Assembly (NCBI GenBank): GCA_964504445.1
Contig: CAZDEO010000018.1
Span: 1-64,000, forward strand
Length of the DNA: 64,000 nt
Origin: JACSRF01 sp964504445
GTDB taxonomy: Bacteria; Chloroflexota; Anaerolineae; Promineifilales; Promineifilaceae
Direction of reading: 5' to 3'
Part shown: piece after piece, positions 1 through 7,634 of the stretch
How the letters are laid out: the number at the start of each line of letters is the position of its first letter
How positions within the stretch are numbered: the first letter of the stretch is position 1
The notes under the pieces: model-generated
What the model was told of the DNA's origin: nothing
Databases searched by the model: none
What the model saw: only the letters and a program-made list of their open reading frames with translations
Program-made: the position numbers and the translations under genes

Positions 1-676
1 CCACCTCAATGGCCTGGAAGCCAAAGCCACAGATCTGCAAGCCCAGGCTCGCACCGCCATGTGGCTGGCGGTGGACGGGCAGGCTAGCGCACTCATTGGC
101 GTGGCCGACACCATCAAAGAAGGCTCGAAAGAGGCCGTCAGACGGCTGCACGACCTGGGGCTAACGGTAGTGATGGTGACGGGGGACAACGAGACCACCG
201 CCCAGGCTATTGCCCAAGAAGTGGGCATTGACCGCGTATTTGCGGAAGTGTTGCCCGGCGACAAAGCGAACTACGTTAAGCAGTTGCAGGATGAAGGGTA
301 CGTGGTGGCTATGGTAGGCGATGGCATCAATGATGCCCCGGCGCTGGCGCAGGCTCATGTGGGTATAGCCATTGGCACCGGCACCGACGTGGCCATGGAA
401 ACCGCCGATGTGACCCTGATGCGCGGCGATTTGCGCAGCGTGCCCCAGGCTTTCAAATTGTCCAAGGCTACCATGCGCAACATCAAAGAGAATTTGGTGT
501 GGGCTTTTGGCTACAACACGTTGCTCATTCCCATAGCTGCCGGGGTTTTGTACCCATTTTCTGGGGCGCCGGCCATGCTGCGCGAGCTGCACCCCATTCT
601 GGCTGCCGGAGCCATGGCTTTTAGCAGCATCAGCGTGGTAAGCAATGCGCTGCGCCTGCGCCGGTTGAAGCTGTGA
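1..676 (+). CDS. copA: Copper-type P1B ATPase, C-terminal part (5' end outside window)
   Basis: This is the C-terminal 224 residues of a heavy-metal P-type ATPase; the frame is open to the window's left edge. It contains the hinge motif MVTGDN, the conserved GDGINDAP and the AIGTGTDVA segment of the P/N domains, then two final membrane helices. Those helices carry YN (in WAFGYNTLL) and MxxSS (in MAFSSISVVSN), which are the Cu+ site signatures of the CopA subgroup. ATP-driven Cu+ export or delivery across the cytoplasmic membrane is therefore the likely role. A DUF3105 protein, a Met-rich cytochrome c and a thioredoxin-like lipoprotein follow on the same strand, which suggests a metal/redox locus. 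The CPC motif and N-terminal metal-binding domain lie outside the window. Confidence 0.93.
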   Translation, partial: HLNGLEAKATDLQAQARTAMWLAVDGQASALIGVADTIKEGSKEAVRRLHDLGLTVVMVTGDNETTAQAIAQEVGIDRVFAEVLPGDKANYVKQLQDEGYVVAMVGDGINDAPALAQAHVGIAIGTGTDVAMETADVTLMRGDLRSVPQAFKLSKATMRNIKENLVWAFGYNTLLIPIAAGVLYPFSGAPAMLRELHPILAAGAMAFSSISVVSNALRLRRLKL

Positions 677-845
677 GGGGGAACGGCCGTAAAGTAAAGT
701 GAAGAATTTCCATAGAATTAATGAAAAACTGGCCGGTTTGCATACAATGGCTTGAGGATTGTTGCCCCCTTCCACCTAAACATGGGGATTTAAGGGTATG
801 GGGGCAGCACATTCCAAATATCAAAAAAGGAGCGAGATAGAAATC

Positions 846-1433
846 ATGCGGCGGAACATTAGGAAACCAAAGAAAGCCCAAAGTGGGCCAACCAGCAAAC
901 GGAAGTGGTATGTTATTGGGGGCAGCATTAGTCTGGGCGTTGTGGCCCTGTTTGCCATGTTGTTTTTGAGTTTTCAAAACCCAGACACCATTCACGGTTT
1001 GCAGCATTATCTGGGCTTGCAGCGTGAGCATGATGAAAACGTGGTGTATGACACCAGCAACGGTTTGCCACCTGCCGGGGGCGTACACAGCGCCCGCTGG
1101 CAAAATTGTGGCATTTATGACGAACCAGTGGAAAGCAAACATGCCGTACACTCCCTGGAGCATGGGGCGGTGTGGTTAACTTATCGTCCGGATCTGCCGA
1201 CAGAGCAGGTGCAGAAGCTGCGCAGTTTGGTGCGGGGCGAGGGGTTTGTGCTCATGAGTCCATTCCCCGAGCAGGCATCCCCTATTGTGTTGACGGCCTG
1301 GGGGCTGCAACTGGAAGTGGACAGTGCGGATGACGGCCGTATTCCTAATTTCATTGACATGTACCAGGTTGGTCCCCAAACGCCGGAGCGGGGTGCCACC
1401 TGCGCCAATGGGATAGGGGAACCCTTGGGGTAG
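846..1433 (+). CDS. DUF3105 family membrane protein
   Basis: The predicted protein has 195 residues: a basic cytoplasmic head, one membrane span at about residues 20-40, and an extracytoplasmic DUF3105 domain. The family hallmark HSLEHGAVWLTY is present, along with two isolated cysteines (in NCGIYDEP and GATCANG). The family has no firm biochemical function, but it often sits near copper or cytochrome genes, as here. I chose the ATG at 846 because AAGGAG lies 13 bases upstream; an in-frame ATG at 798 would add 16 residues without a clear ribosome binding site. It follows the copper ATPase by 170 bp and precedes the cytochrome gene by 78 bp, so co-transcription is plausible but not shown. Confidence 0.85.
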   Translation: MRRNIRKPKKAQSGPTSKRKWYVIGGSISLGVVALFAMLFLSFQNPDTIHGLQHYLGLQREHDENVVYDTSNGLPPAGGVHSARWQNCGIYDEPVESKHAVHSLEHGAVWLTYRPDLPTEQVQKLRSLVRGEGFVLMSPFPEQASPIVLTAWGLQLEVDSADDGRIPNFIDMYQVGPQTPERGATCANGIGEPLG

Positions 1434-1511
1434 GGCAATTGTTGCCAGAGCCACACCTGGAGGGGAGCTAAATGCCCTCCATAGGTCTATACTGTGAGAG
1501 AGAGAAAGGAC

Positions 1512-2348
1512 ATGAGAATCATCGCAAGTTTTTTCCTGTTGTGGGCCTTGGCAGCATGTAACGGAGGAGGGGAAATGCCCGATTCCAACAATACAGCCAA
1601 CACATCATCGGCCATCCCCGCCCAAACTGCAGGCCACGGTATGGGGATGGGGATGGGGCGCGGTATGGGTATGGGAGGCGGCATGGGCATGATGGAGCGC
1701 CATCACGCAACGGTTCCCGCTGACTATGCGGGTCTCGTTAATCCCATTGCCGCTGATGAAGCTTCAATAGAGCAAGGGGCAGAAATATACGGCCGTTTAT
1801 GTGCAACCTGCCACGGTGATGGGGGAATGGGTGATGGCCCTTCCGCCGCCAATTTAGACCCGGCGCCAGCGCCCATTGCGCACACCAGCCAGATGTTGGG
1901 GGATGATTACCTGTTTTGGCGCGTAACCGCTGGTGGACATGATTTTCAAACGGCTATGCCTTCATGGGAGCAGGCATTAACCACCGCAGAGCGCTGGCAC
2001 GTCATCAACTATATGCGTGCATTAGGGGAAGGGAGCGTTAGACCGGGGCAAATGATGGGCGGCGCCCCTTTTGACCCGCAAGCAGAGGCGGCAAAGCATG
2101 CAGAAATGCTGGGCCAGGCCATGGAACAGGGTCTCATTACCCAGGCTGAAGCAGATACCTTTACGGCCGTTCATGCGGAAATGGAGGCGTGGCAGACGAC
2201 TAACCGCGGCGGCATGCAGGGCAGCATGGGGCAAATGCAGCAGACCATTTTGGCCGAACTGGTGACAGCAGGCACCATTTCCCAAGAAGCGGCCGACACC
2301 TTTAATGATGTCCATGACCGGCTGCTGGCCGCCGGGTTGATGCAATGA
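1512..2348 (+). CDS. Cytochrome c lipoprotein with Met/His-rich N-terminus
   Basis: The 278-residue protein begins with a lipoprotein signal (lipobox LAAC, Cys16), so it should be membrane-anchored on the outer face. Residues about 40-62 are a low-complexity Gly-Met run ending in ERHH, which looks like a copper-binding segment. A single heme c site follows: CATCH at residues 97-101, with Met149 (TAMPSW) as probable axial ligand. The last 90 residues are Met- and Gln-rich helices containing two similar AEAD/DTF units (ITQAEADTFTAVH and ISQEAADTFNDVH), so they look internally duplicated. An in-frame GTG at 1494 is an alternative start. The stop codon overlaps the next gene's ATG (ATGA), so the two are translationally coupled. 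An electron-transfer or copper-handling role is inferred. Confidence 0.85.
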   Translation: MRIIASFFLLWALAACNGGGEMPDSNNTANTSSAIPAQTAGHGMGMGMGRGMGMGGGMGMMERHHATVPADYAGLVNPIAADEASIEQGAEIYGRLCATCHGDGGMGDGPSAANLDPAPAPIAHTSQMLGDDYLFWRVTAGGHDFQTAMPSWEQALTTAERWHVINYMRALGEGSVRPGQMMGGAPFDPQAEAAKHAEMLGQAMEQGLITQAEADTFTAVHAEMEAWQTTNRGGMQGSMGQMQQTILAELVTAGTISQEAADTFNDVHDRLLAAGLMQ

Positions 2349-2716
2349 TGAGCAGGCTGCTGCTCTGGGCTGGATTGGCGGCGCTTTTATTGGGCTGCAC
2401 GGCCGTTGCCCAAGACACCGGGCTGGCTGTAGATGGGCCGACCCTGGTGTTTCTTTACTCTGACCCCTGACAACCCTGACGGGAAATGGAACCCATCGTG
2501 GATGGGTTGGCGCAAGAGTTTGAGCAACAGGTAACTTTTTGGCGGGTTGATGCAGATTCGGCAGAAGGGCTGGCCTTGCAAGATGCTTTGGAGGTACGAG
2601 GGCACCCCACTCTGGTTGTGTTGGACGGAAACGGCCGTGTTCACCACCGGTTCTTTGGCCCCCAATCTCCTGATGTTCTGCGCGGAGCTTTGCAGGACGT
2701 ACTCCCCGGTGACTAA
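2345..2716 (+). CDS. Candidate selenoprotein: thioredoxin-fold lipoprotein with UxxU active site
   Basis: The reading frame runs from ATG 2345 (overlapping the cytochrome stop as ATGA) to TAA 2716, giving 123 residues if TGA at 2468-2470 and 2477-2479 are both read as selenocysteine. The product has a lipoprotein signal (LLLGC), then a thioredoxin fold: beta strand LVFLY, motif SDP-U42-QP-U45-REMEPI, strand VTFWRVDAD, and the conserved cis-Pro region RGHPTLVVLD. The two TGA codons fall exactly where thioredoxins have CxxC. Both are followed by C, a weak termination context, and an 8-bp hairpin lies just downstream. Reading the TGAs as stops would leave a 41-residue peptide and an orphan 3' frame that is fully thioredoxin-like. 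Selenium insertion is inferred; no sel genes lie in the window. Confidence 0.85.
2490..2508 (+). promoter_or_regulatory. Candidate bacterial SECIS hairpin of the UxxU redoxin
   Basis: AACCCATC (2490-2497) pairs perfectly with GATGGGTT (2501-2508) around the triloop GTG. The loop G at 2498 is 19 nt after the second TGA and 28 nt after the first, so one element could serve both. The bacterial SECIS model asks for a stem with a 3-14 nt loop, a G in the first two loop positions and 16-37 nt from UGA to the loop; all are met. Confidence 0.65.
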
Positions 2717-5325
2717 GGGCAGGTGTAATCCATGGCGCCACCCGGATACGTGCATTGCGCCGCTACCGCGCCGCTGTTGGTAAGCAGCGTCACCGTGTCT
2801 CCGTCATTATTCCACACCGGAGAGCTAAGCCCCCAGTAAAGATTGGCCACGTCATTTGGTCCAGCACCCACCCACACCTGCACGGCCGTGCCCGCCGCCA
2901 GCGTAAAGGTGGGAAAAGTAAACACATGGGGCGAGCGCGCAGCATCTTGTAGCAGCCATCCAGTCATTTCTACCGCTTCTTCTCCCTCATTGACAATGCG
3001 CACAAACTCGCCATCCAGGTCATCCCCTGGCGGGTTATAGACAACCTGACGCAGCCGAAGGCCTGTGTCTAACGTGGGCGGCCCCTGAATACCGTCGGCG
3101 CCATTTGTTTGGGTAGTTAAATTCAATGGCAATGGCGCGCTAGCCGCCAGCTCTGCCCCAGAAGCCGTTGATTCTAATACCACCTGCCATTCGTAATTCC
3201 CCGCTTCTCCGGCCAGATCGCGGGCAGCCAGCGCCAAGCGATATTGGCCGGCGCCATGGCTTTGCGTTACCACACCAGCCGGAAAACGGCCGTATCGCCC
3301 CGTCAGGTACACCACGAACTGCTGGCCCACGGCCAACTCGTCCGGCCACGACCAGGCAAACTCTACGGTTTCGTCTGGCGCAAAGGTGCGGTAAGGCGAT
3401 GGCCCGGTAATGGTGAAATCCCCCGATTCTACGGAGACGGGCGCCGCCGTGGCGGTTGGCACCCGTAGGGTGGGGGGAGGGGGGGTGCCAGGAAGGACGG
3501 CCGTATTTTCCAGCATGCCGCTTGCCGCAGACCGATCCCCTGCTGGCGTTGCCGGGCGNNNNNNNNNNCACAGAGACCCCATGAGGGCAACCACCATGAC
3601 GACTATGGCTACAGGCAGCCAGAACGGCCGTTTCTTGGCTTTGTCCATTCCCGCTTCTTGCTGCCCCTGAGCGTCTTGCACCAGCGCCAAAAAAGCGGCC
3701 CAGTTAGCCGGGCGCTGGGCCGGATCAGCCTGCAAACAAAGCCGCAGCAGCCTCTGGGTTGCCACGTTCACGTTGGGCGGAATTTGTTGCCACAGCGACG
3801 GCGGTTCCCCAACTTGTTGGCCGGTAAGCAATTCCAAAAGCAAAATGCCTAGCCCATACATGTTGCTCCGGGCGCTAACGGGCAGGCCCCGCTGTTGCTC
3901 TGGGGCAGCATATTTGTTTTCCAGCACGGCCGTGGCCAGCGGGCCGCCCAAACCCACCCAGACCGGTTGTCCCTCATCGCGCAAGAAAATATGGTGCGGG
4001 CGCAAATCCTGGTGCACCAGGCCCACTTCATGGGCGATCGCCAGCACCTCGGCCAGATTTTGCACCAGTCGTAGCGCTTCTGCCTCTGGTAAAGGCGTCC
4101 TTTCTTCCAGCTTGTCCCCCAGGTTTTTGCCAGACACGTACTCCAAGGCGGCAAAGGGGCGGTTATCTAAGGAAAGGTCTATGTTGGTGATGGCTGCCAG
4201 GTAGGGATTGCTAAGCTGCGCGTATCCCTGCCAATGTTGCCGGAACTGAGCTGCCAGATCGGGCGCATCTTGGGCTGGCGCCCGCAGTACGTCCAGAAAA
4301 CACAACTGCTCCAGCGCCGTGCTGCGGGCCACAAACCGCTGCACGTAGGGGTTCTCGTTTAAGAGACCTTGTATTTCATAGTAGGGCAGGTCAGGTTTGT
4401 TGAGGGTCCAGCTGGGCAGTACGGCCGTGTCCAGAACGCCAGGCCGGTTTGCCAAAGCTGCCACTTCTCCGCCAATCGCCTTCTCCAACGCCTGGCACAT
4501 AACCAGCGCATCGGCAAACCGCTTCTGGGGCTGCAGCGCCATCGCTTGCAAAATTACCGCATCTATTGCCGGTGATAGAGCCGGGTTAAACAAGCTGGCG
4601 GGCGCCGGCGGCTGGGCAGATTTACGCATAATCACAGCCAACGGGTTTTCATCGGCGTAGGGCAACCTGCCCGCTAGTAGTTGATACAGCAGGCCACCCA
4701 GGGCATACACGTCCACCGCCCGTGTAATAGGCTGGCCCGTCCCCTGTTCCGGAGCCATAAAGGAAGGTGTGCCTGGCGACATGTAGCTCATGGTCAACCT
4801 TTGCGCGCCTAAAATTTGGGCGATGCCAAAGTCTGTCAGGTAAGCCGTTCCCTGCCGGTCAATCAAAATGTTAGATGGCTTGACGTCTCGGTGGATGATT
4901 CCTTTTTCGTGGGCGGCGTGCAGTGCCTCGGCCACCTGGCGAAAGAGACTAAAAGCCTGGGGCAGCGGCATAGGTCCAGGGTGTTGCGCCAAGTAAACGT
5001 CCAGCGCCATGCCATCTATATACTCCATGACCATGAAGTGCAGGCCATCTTCGGTGGTGGCAAAATCGAAAACCTGTACAATGTGCGGGTGACGCAAGGT
5101 GGCAATGGCTTGCGCCTCCTGGCGAAAACGTTCGACAAAGCCTTCGATGTCCGTATGAAAGGGGTGCAAAATTTTGATCGCCAGCGGGCGACCCAGTTCC
5201 GGATGGGTAGACTTGTATACCTCGGCCATACCGCCGCGGCCTATCAGGCTTTCCAGGCGATATTTGCCTACTGTTCGTCCAGTGTAGAAGGCAAAACTTG
5301 ACTGGTTTGTGTCAGAATGATTCAT
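2713..5325 (-). CDS. Ser/Thr protein kinase with pseudokinase, transmembrane and lamin-tail domains
   Basis: From the ATG at 5325 the protein is about 870 residues. Residues about 20-285 form a Hanks-type kinase with GRGGMAEVY, AIKIL, HRDVKPSN and DFG. Residues about 320-560 form a second kinase-like domain with HQDLRPHH and GLGG in place of DFG, so it is probably a pseudokinase. One membrane span follows, then an extracytoplasmic Thr/Pro-rich stretch and a C-terminal lamin-tail domain (about 115 residues, from LRQVVYNPPGDD). This is a receptor-like architecture. A TTG at 5364 in the same frame would add 13 residues. Ten Ns (3559-3568) fall just after the membrane span, so that junction is unverified. 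Its 3' end overlaps the convergent selenoprotein gene by 4 bp. Confidence 0.9.
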   Translation of the reverse strand: MNHSDTNQSSFAFYTGRTVGKYRLESLIGRGGMAEVYKSTHPELGRPLAIKILHPFHTDIEGFVERFRQEAQAIATLRHPHIVQVFDFATTEDGLHFMVMEYIDGMALDVYLAQHPGPMPLPQAFSLFRQVAEALHAAHEKGIIHRDVKPSNILIDRQGTAYLTDFGIAQILGAQRLTMSYMSPGTPSFMAPEQGTGQPITRAVDVYALGGLLYQLLAGRLPYADENPLAVIMRKSAQPPAPASLFNPALSPAIDAVILQAMALQPQKRFADALVMCQALEKAIGGEVAALANRPGVLDTAVLPSWTLNKPDLPYYEIQGLLNENPYVQRFVARSTALEQLCFLDVLRAPAQDAPDLAAQFRQHWQGYAQLSNPYLAAITNIDLSLDNRPFAALEYVSGKNLGDKLEERTPLPEAEALRLVQNLAEVLAIAHEVGLVHQDLRPHHIFLRDEGQPVWVGLGGPLATAVLENKYAAPEQQRGLPVSARSNMYGLGILLLELLTGQQVGEPPSLWQQIPPNVNVATQRLLRLCLQADPAQRPANWAAFLALVQDAQGQQEAGMDKAKKRPFWLPVAIVVMVVALMGSLXXXXRPATPAGDRSAASGMLENTAVLPGTPPPPTLRVPTATAAPVSVESGDFTITGPSPYRTFAPDETVEFAWSWPDELAVGQQFVVYLTGRYGRFPAGVVTQSHGAGQYRLALAARDLAGEAGNYEWQVVLESTASGAELAASAPLPLNLTTQTNGADGIQGPPTLDTGLRLRQVVYNPPGDDLDGEFVRIVNEGEEAVEMTGWLLQDAARSPHVFTFPTFTLAAGTAVQVWVGAGPNDVANLYWGLSSPVWNNDGDTVTLLTNSGAVAAQCTYPGGAMDYTCP
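3559..3568. other. Assembly gap (10 N)
   Basis: Ten ambiguous bases interrupt the kinase gene directly after its membrane segment. The reading frame is open and coherent on both sides, so the true missing length is probably congruent with 10 modulo 3; low-complexity Pro/Thr coding follows it. This marks the sequence as a draft scaffold. Confidence 0.99.
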
Positions 5326-5470
5326 TCTGGTGCCATTATAAAGGCCAGCGCCAAAGGCTGGCAAGTGGGCGCGCCCATAAATGGGGAGTTGTGGTACCCT
5401 AAAATGATGGTGTGCTTCTCCATGGGTTTTGGGTAGACGGCCGTTGCCTTTTCACGGTACACTTAACAAC

Positions 5471-7591
5471 ATGACCCTCAAAATTGAACCCTCACTATTC
5501 CCCTTTTTCAAACCGCAAGGCGTTGTCATTATCGGTGTGTCCCAAAACCCCACAAAGTTGGGCTTTGGGCTGGCGCGCAACCTGGTGCAAAGTGGCTATG
5601 CGGGCGCCATTCATTTTGTGAATCCCCGGGGCGGCACACTCCTGGAAAGACCGATCTATGAATTGGTGGCAGACGTGCCCGACCCAGTGGACCTGGCGGT
5701 GGTGCTGGTGCCTGCCCCCTTGGTGCCCGGCGTACTGACCGAGTGCGGCGAGCGCGGCATTCATGCTGTCATTATTGCCTCAGGTGGTTTCCGCGAAACT
5801 GGCCCAGATGGTTTGGCACTGGAAGATGAATGTTTGCGCGTGGCGGGCGTGTATAACATGCGGCTCATTGGCCCCAACTGCATTGGCTTGCTGGACACCC
5901 ATTTACCCCTAGATACCACCTTTTTACCGCCGCCTGGCCCCACGCCCGGAGACGTGGCTTTTATTTCCCATTCTGGGGCCATTTGCGCGGCGGTCATTGA
6001 CTGGGCGCGGGGCCAGGGTTTTGGCCTGTCGCGGTTGGTGAGTTTGGGCAACCAGGCGGACGTGCGGGAAACGGATGTGCTGGTGTCGGTGGCGGCGGAC
6101 CCGTATACGCGAGTAATTACCCTGTACCTGGAAGGGGTGAGTGATGGGCGGCGCTTTGTGCGGGCCGCAACGGCCGTAGGCCGGGAAAAGCCGGTGCTGG
6201 CTTTGAAAGTTGGCCGTTTTGCTAGCGGGCAAAAAGCGGTGGCTTCGCACACCGGCGCCCTGGCCGGCTCCGAATCTGCTTTTGAAGCCGCTTTTCGTCG
6301 TGCCGGTGTAATTCGGGCCGACACCAGTGAAGAGTTGTTTGACTGGGCGCGTACCCTGGCCTGGTGCCCGCTGCCCAAAGGGCCCAACGTGGCCATTTTG
6401 ACCAACGCGGGGGGTCCGGCGGCCGCGGCCGCGGATGCCCTGGAAGTCCATGGTTTGAAGCTGGCCGAATTGCAGCCCAAAACCCGAGCGGGGCTGGCCG
6501 AGTTTTTACCGGGAGCTGCCGCCATTAACAACCCGGTGGATATGTTGGCTGGGGCGTCGCCCCAAGATTTTAACCGCGCCCTGCGCCTGCTGCTGGAGGA
6601 TGAGCAGGTGGACAGCGTGATTGTCATTTATCCGCCGCCGCCGCTGCATACGGCTGGCGGTGTGGCGCGGGCGATCATTCCCAGCATTTACGCGGCGCAA
6701 AAGCCGGTGCTGGCTGCGGTGCTGGGGGAGCGCATGATTCAAGAGGCGGTGGAGTATTTCCGCGCGGCGCGGGTGGTAGAATACCGTTTTCCAGAGCGGG
6801 CGGCGGCAGCGCTGGCGGTGTTGTGGGAGCGGACGCAGTTTCTGGCAGCTGTGCCGGGTACACCGGAGCGGCTAAAAGATGTGGCGATCAAGCGGGTGCA
6901 TCAGGCATTACGACGGGTGCCGGAACCAGGTTTTTTGCCCCAGGAGGTAGTGGAGGAGATGCTGGCAGCTTATGGTCTCCCTACGCCACCGATTGTTTTG
7001 GCGGAAACGGCCGTTGCGGCCGCCGCAGAGGCGGACAAAATGGGCTATCCGGTGGCCTTAAAGGTGGCTTCGGCGGATATCTCACATAAAAGTGATGTGG
7101 GGGGCGTGCGCCTGAATTTGCTGGATGGGGCGCAGGTGCAGCAGGCTTTTGAGGAGATGATGGCGCGGGTGAAAACGGCCGTGCCCCAGGCGCGCATTGA
7201 GGGCATTCACGTGCAGCGCATGATCCCGCAGGGACAGGAAGTGATTATTGGCGCCGTGCAAGATTCGCAGTTTGGCCCGCTGGTCATGTTTGGTTCCGGC
7301 GGCGTGGAGGTGGAGGGGTTGAAAGACGTCACTTTTTGCCTGGCGCCGCTGACCCGCGTCGAGGCGGAGGAGATGCTGGGCCGTACTTGGGCCGGACGCA
7401 AGTTGCAGGGATTTCGCAACATTCCCGCGGCCGACCGCGAGGCGGTGATAGACGCTATCTTGCGTTTGGGGCAGCTGGCCGCAGACTTTCCGCAGCTTTT
7501 GGAAATTGAAGTAAACCCATTACGCGTGCTGGAACAGGGGCAAGGGGCTTTTGCCGTAGACGCGCGGGCGCGGGTAGGCGGTGGTCAGTAA
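5471..7591 (+). CDS. ADP-forming acetyl/acyl-CoA synthetase (fused alpha-beta)
   Basis: The 706-residue protein has the domain order of NDP-forming acyl-CoA synthetases. An N-terminal CoA-binding Rossmann domain (VVIIGVSQNP, then FVNPRGG) is followed by two succinyl-CoA-ligase-like domains with the phospho-histidine region (SHTGALAGS) and a C-terminal ATP-grasp domain (GYPVALKVASADISHKSD, VGGV). It interconverts acyl-CoA with ADP and phosphate to acid plus ATP, giving substrate-level phosphorylation from acetyl- or branched-chain CoA; the actual substrate cannot be told. ATG 5471 fits the family start; a TTG at 5429 is the only earlier start. It ends 37 bp from the convergent oxidoreductase gene, and a repeat element fills the gap. 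Confidence 0.92.
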   Translation: MTLKIEPSLFPFFKPQGVVIIGVSQNPTKLGFGLARNLVQSGYAGAIHFVNPRGGTLLERPIYELVADVPDPVDLAVVLVPAPLVPGVLTECGERGIHAVIIASGGFRETGPDGLALEDECLRVAGVYNMRLIGPNCIGLLDTHLPLDTTFLPPPGPTPGDVAFISHSGAICAAVIDWARGQGFGLSRLVSLGNQADVRETDVLVSVAADPYTRVITLYLEGVSDGRRFVRAATAVGREKPVLALKVGRFASGQKAVASHTGALAGSESAFEAAFRRAGVIRADTSEELFDWARTLAWCPLPKGPNVAILTNAGGPAAAAADALEVHGLKLAELQPKTRAGLAEFLPGAAAINNPVDMLAGASPQDFNRALRLLLEDEQVDSVIVIYPPPPLHTAGGVARAIIPSIYAAQKPVLAAVLGERMIQEAVEYFRAARVVEYRFPERAAAALAVLWERTQFLAAVPGTPERLKDVAIKRVHQALRRVPEPGFLPQEVVEEMLAAYGLPTPPIVLAETAVAAAAEADKMGYPVALKVASADISHKSDVGGVRLNLLDGAQVQQAFEEMMARVKTAVPQARIEGIHVQRMIPQGQEVIIGAVQDSQFGPLVMFGSGGVEVEGLKDVTFCLAPLTRVEAEEMLGRTWAGRKLQGFRNIPAADREAVIDAILRLGQLAADFPQLLEIEVNPLRVLEQGQGAFAVDARARVGGGQ

Positions 7592-7634
7592 ACGGTAATC
7601 AGTGCACAGTTTACTGACTGAATACTGGTTACGG
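7586..7634. repeat. Degenerate heptad-type repeat with inverted repeat, overlapping a stop codon
   Basis: CAGTAAAC (7586-7593, containing the stop TAA) pairs with GTTTACTG (7609-7616). Words such as GTAATCA, GTTTACT and GACTGAA recur at near 7-bp steps. It resembles the element at 9224-9295 and belongs to the same class as the clear 7-bp arrays elsewhere in the window. It lies between two convergent genes. Confidence 0.5.

Noticed and set aside
161..775. Long open frames on the opposite strand of real genes, for example in 161-775, 5761-6627 and 47153-48670
   Set aside because: They are shadows of well supported genes: no family motifs, skewed residue composition and no ribosome binding sites.
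2345..2716. Treating the thioredoxin gene as a pseudogene broken by nonsense mutations
   Set aside because: Two TGA codons exactly at CxxC positions, with an intact frame on both sides and a hairpin, are better explained by selenocysteine. No TAA or TAG and no frameshift is seen.
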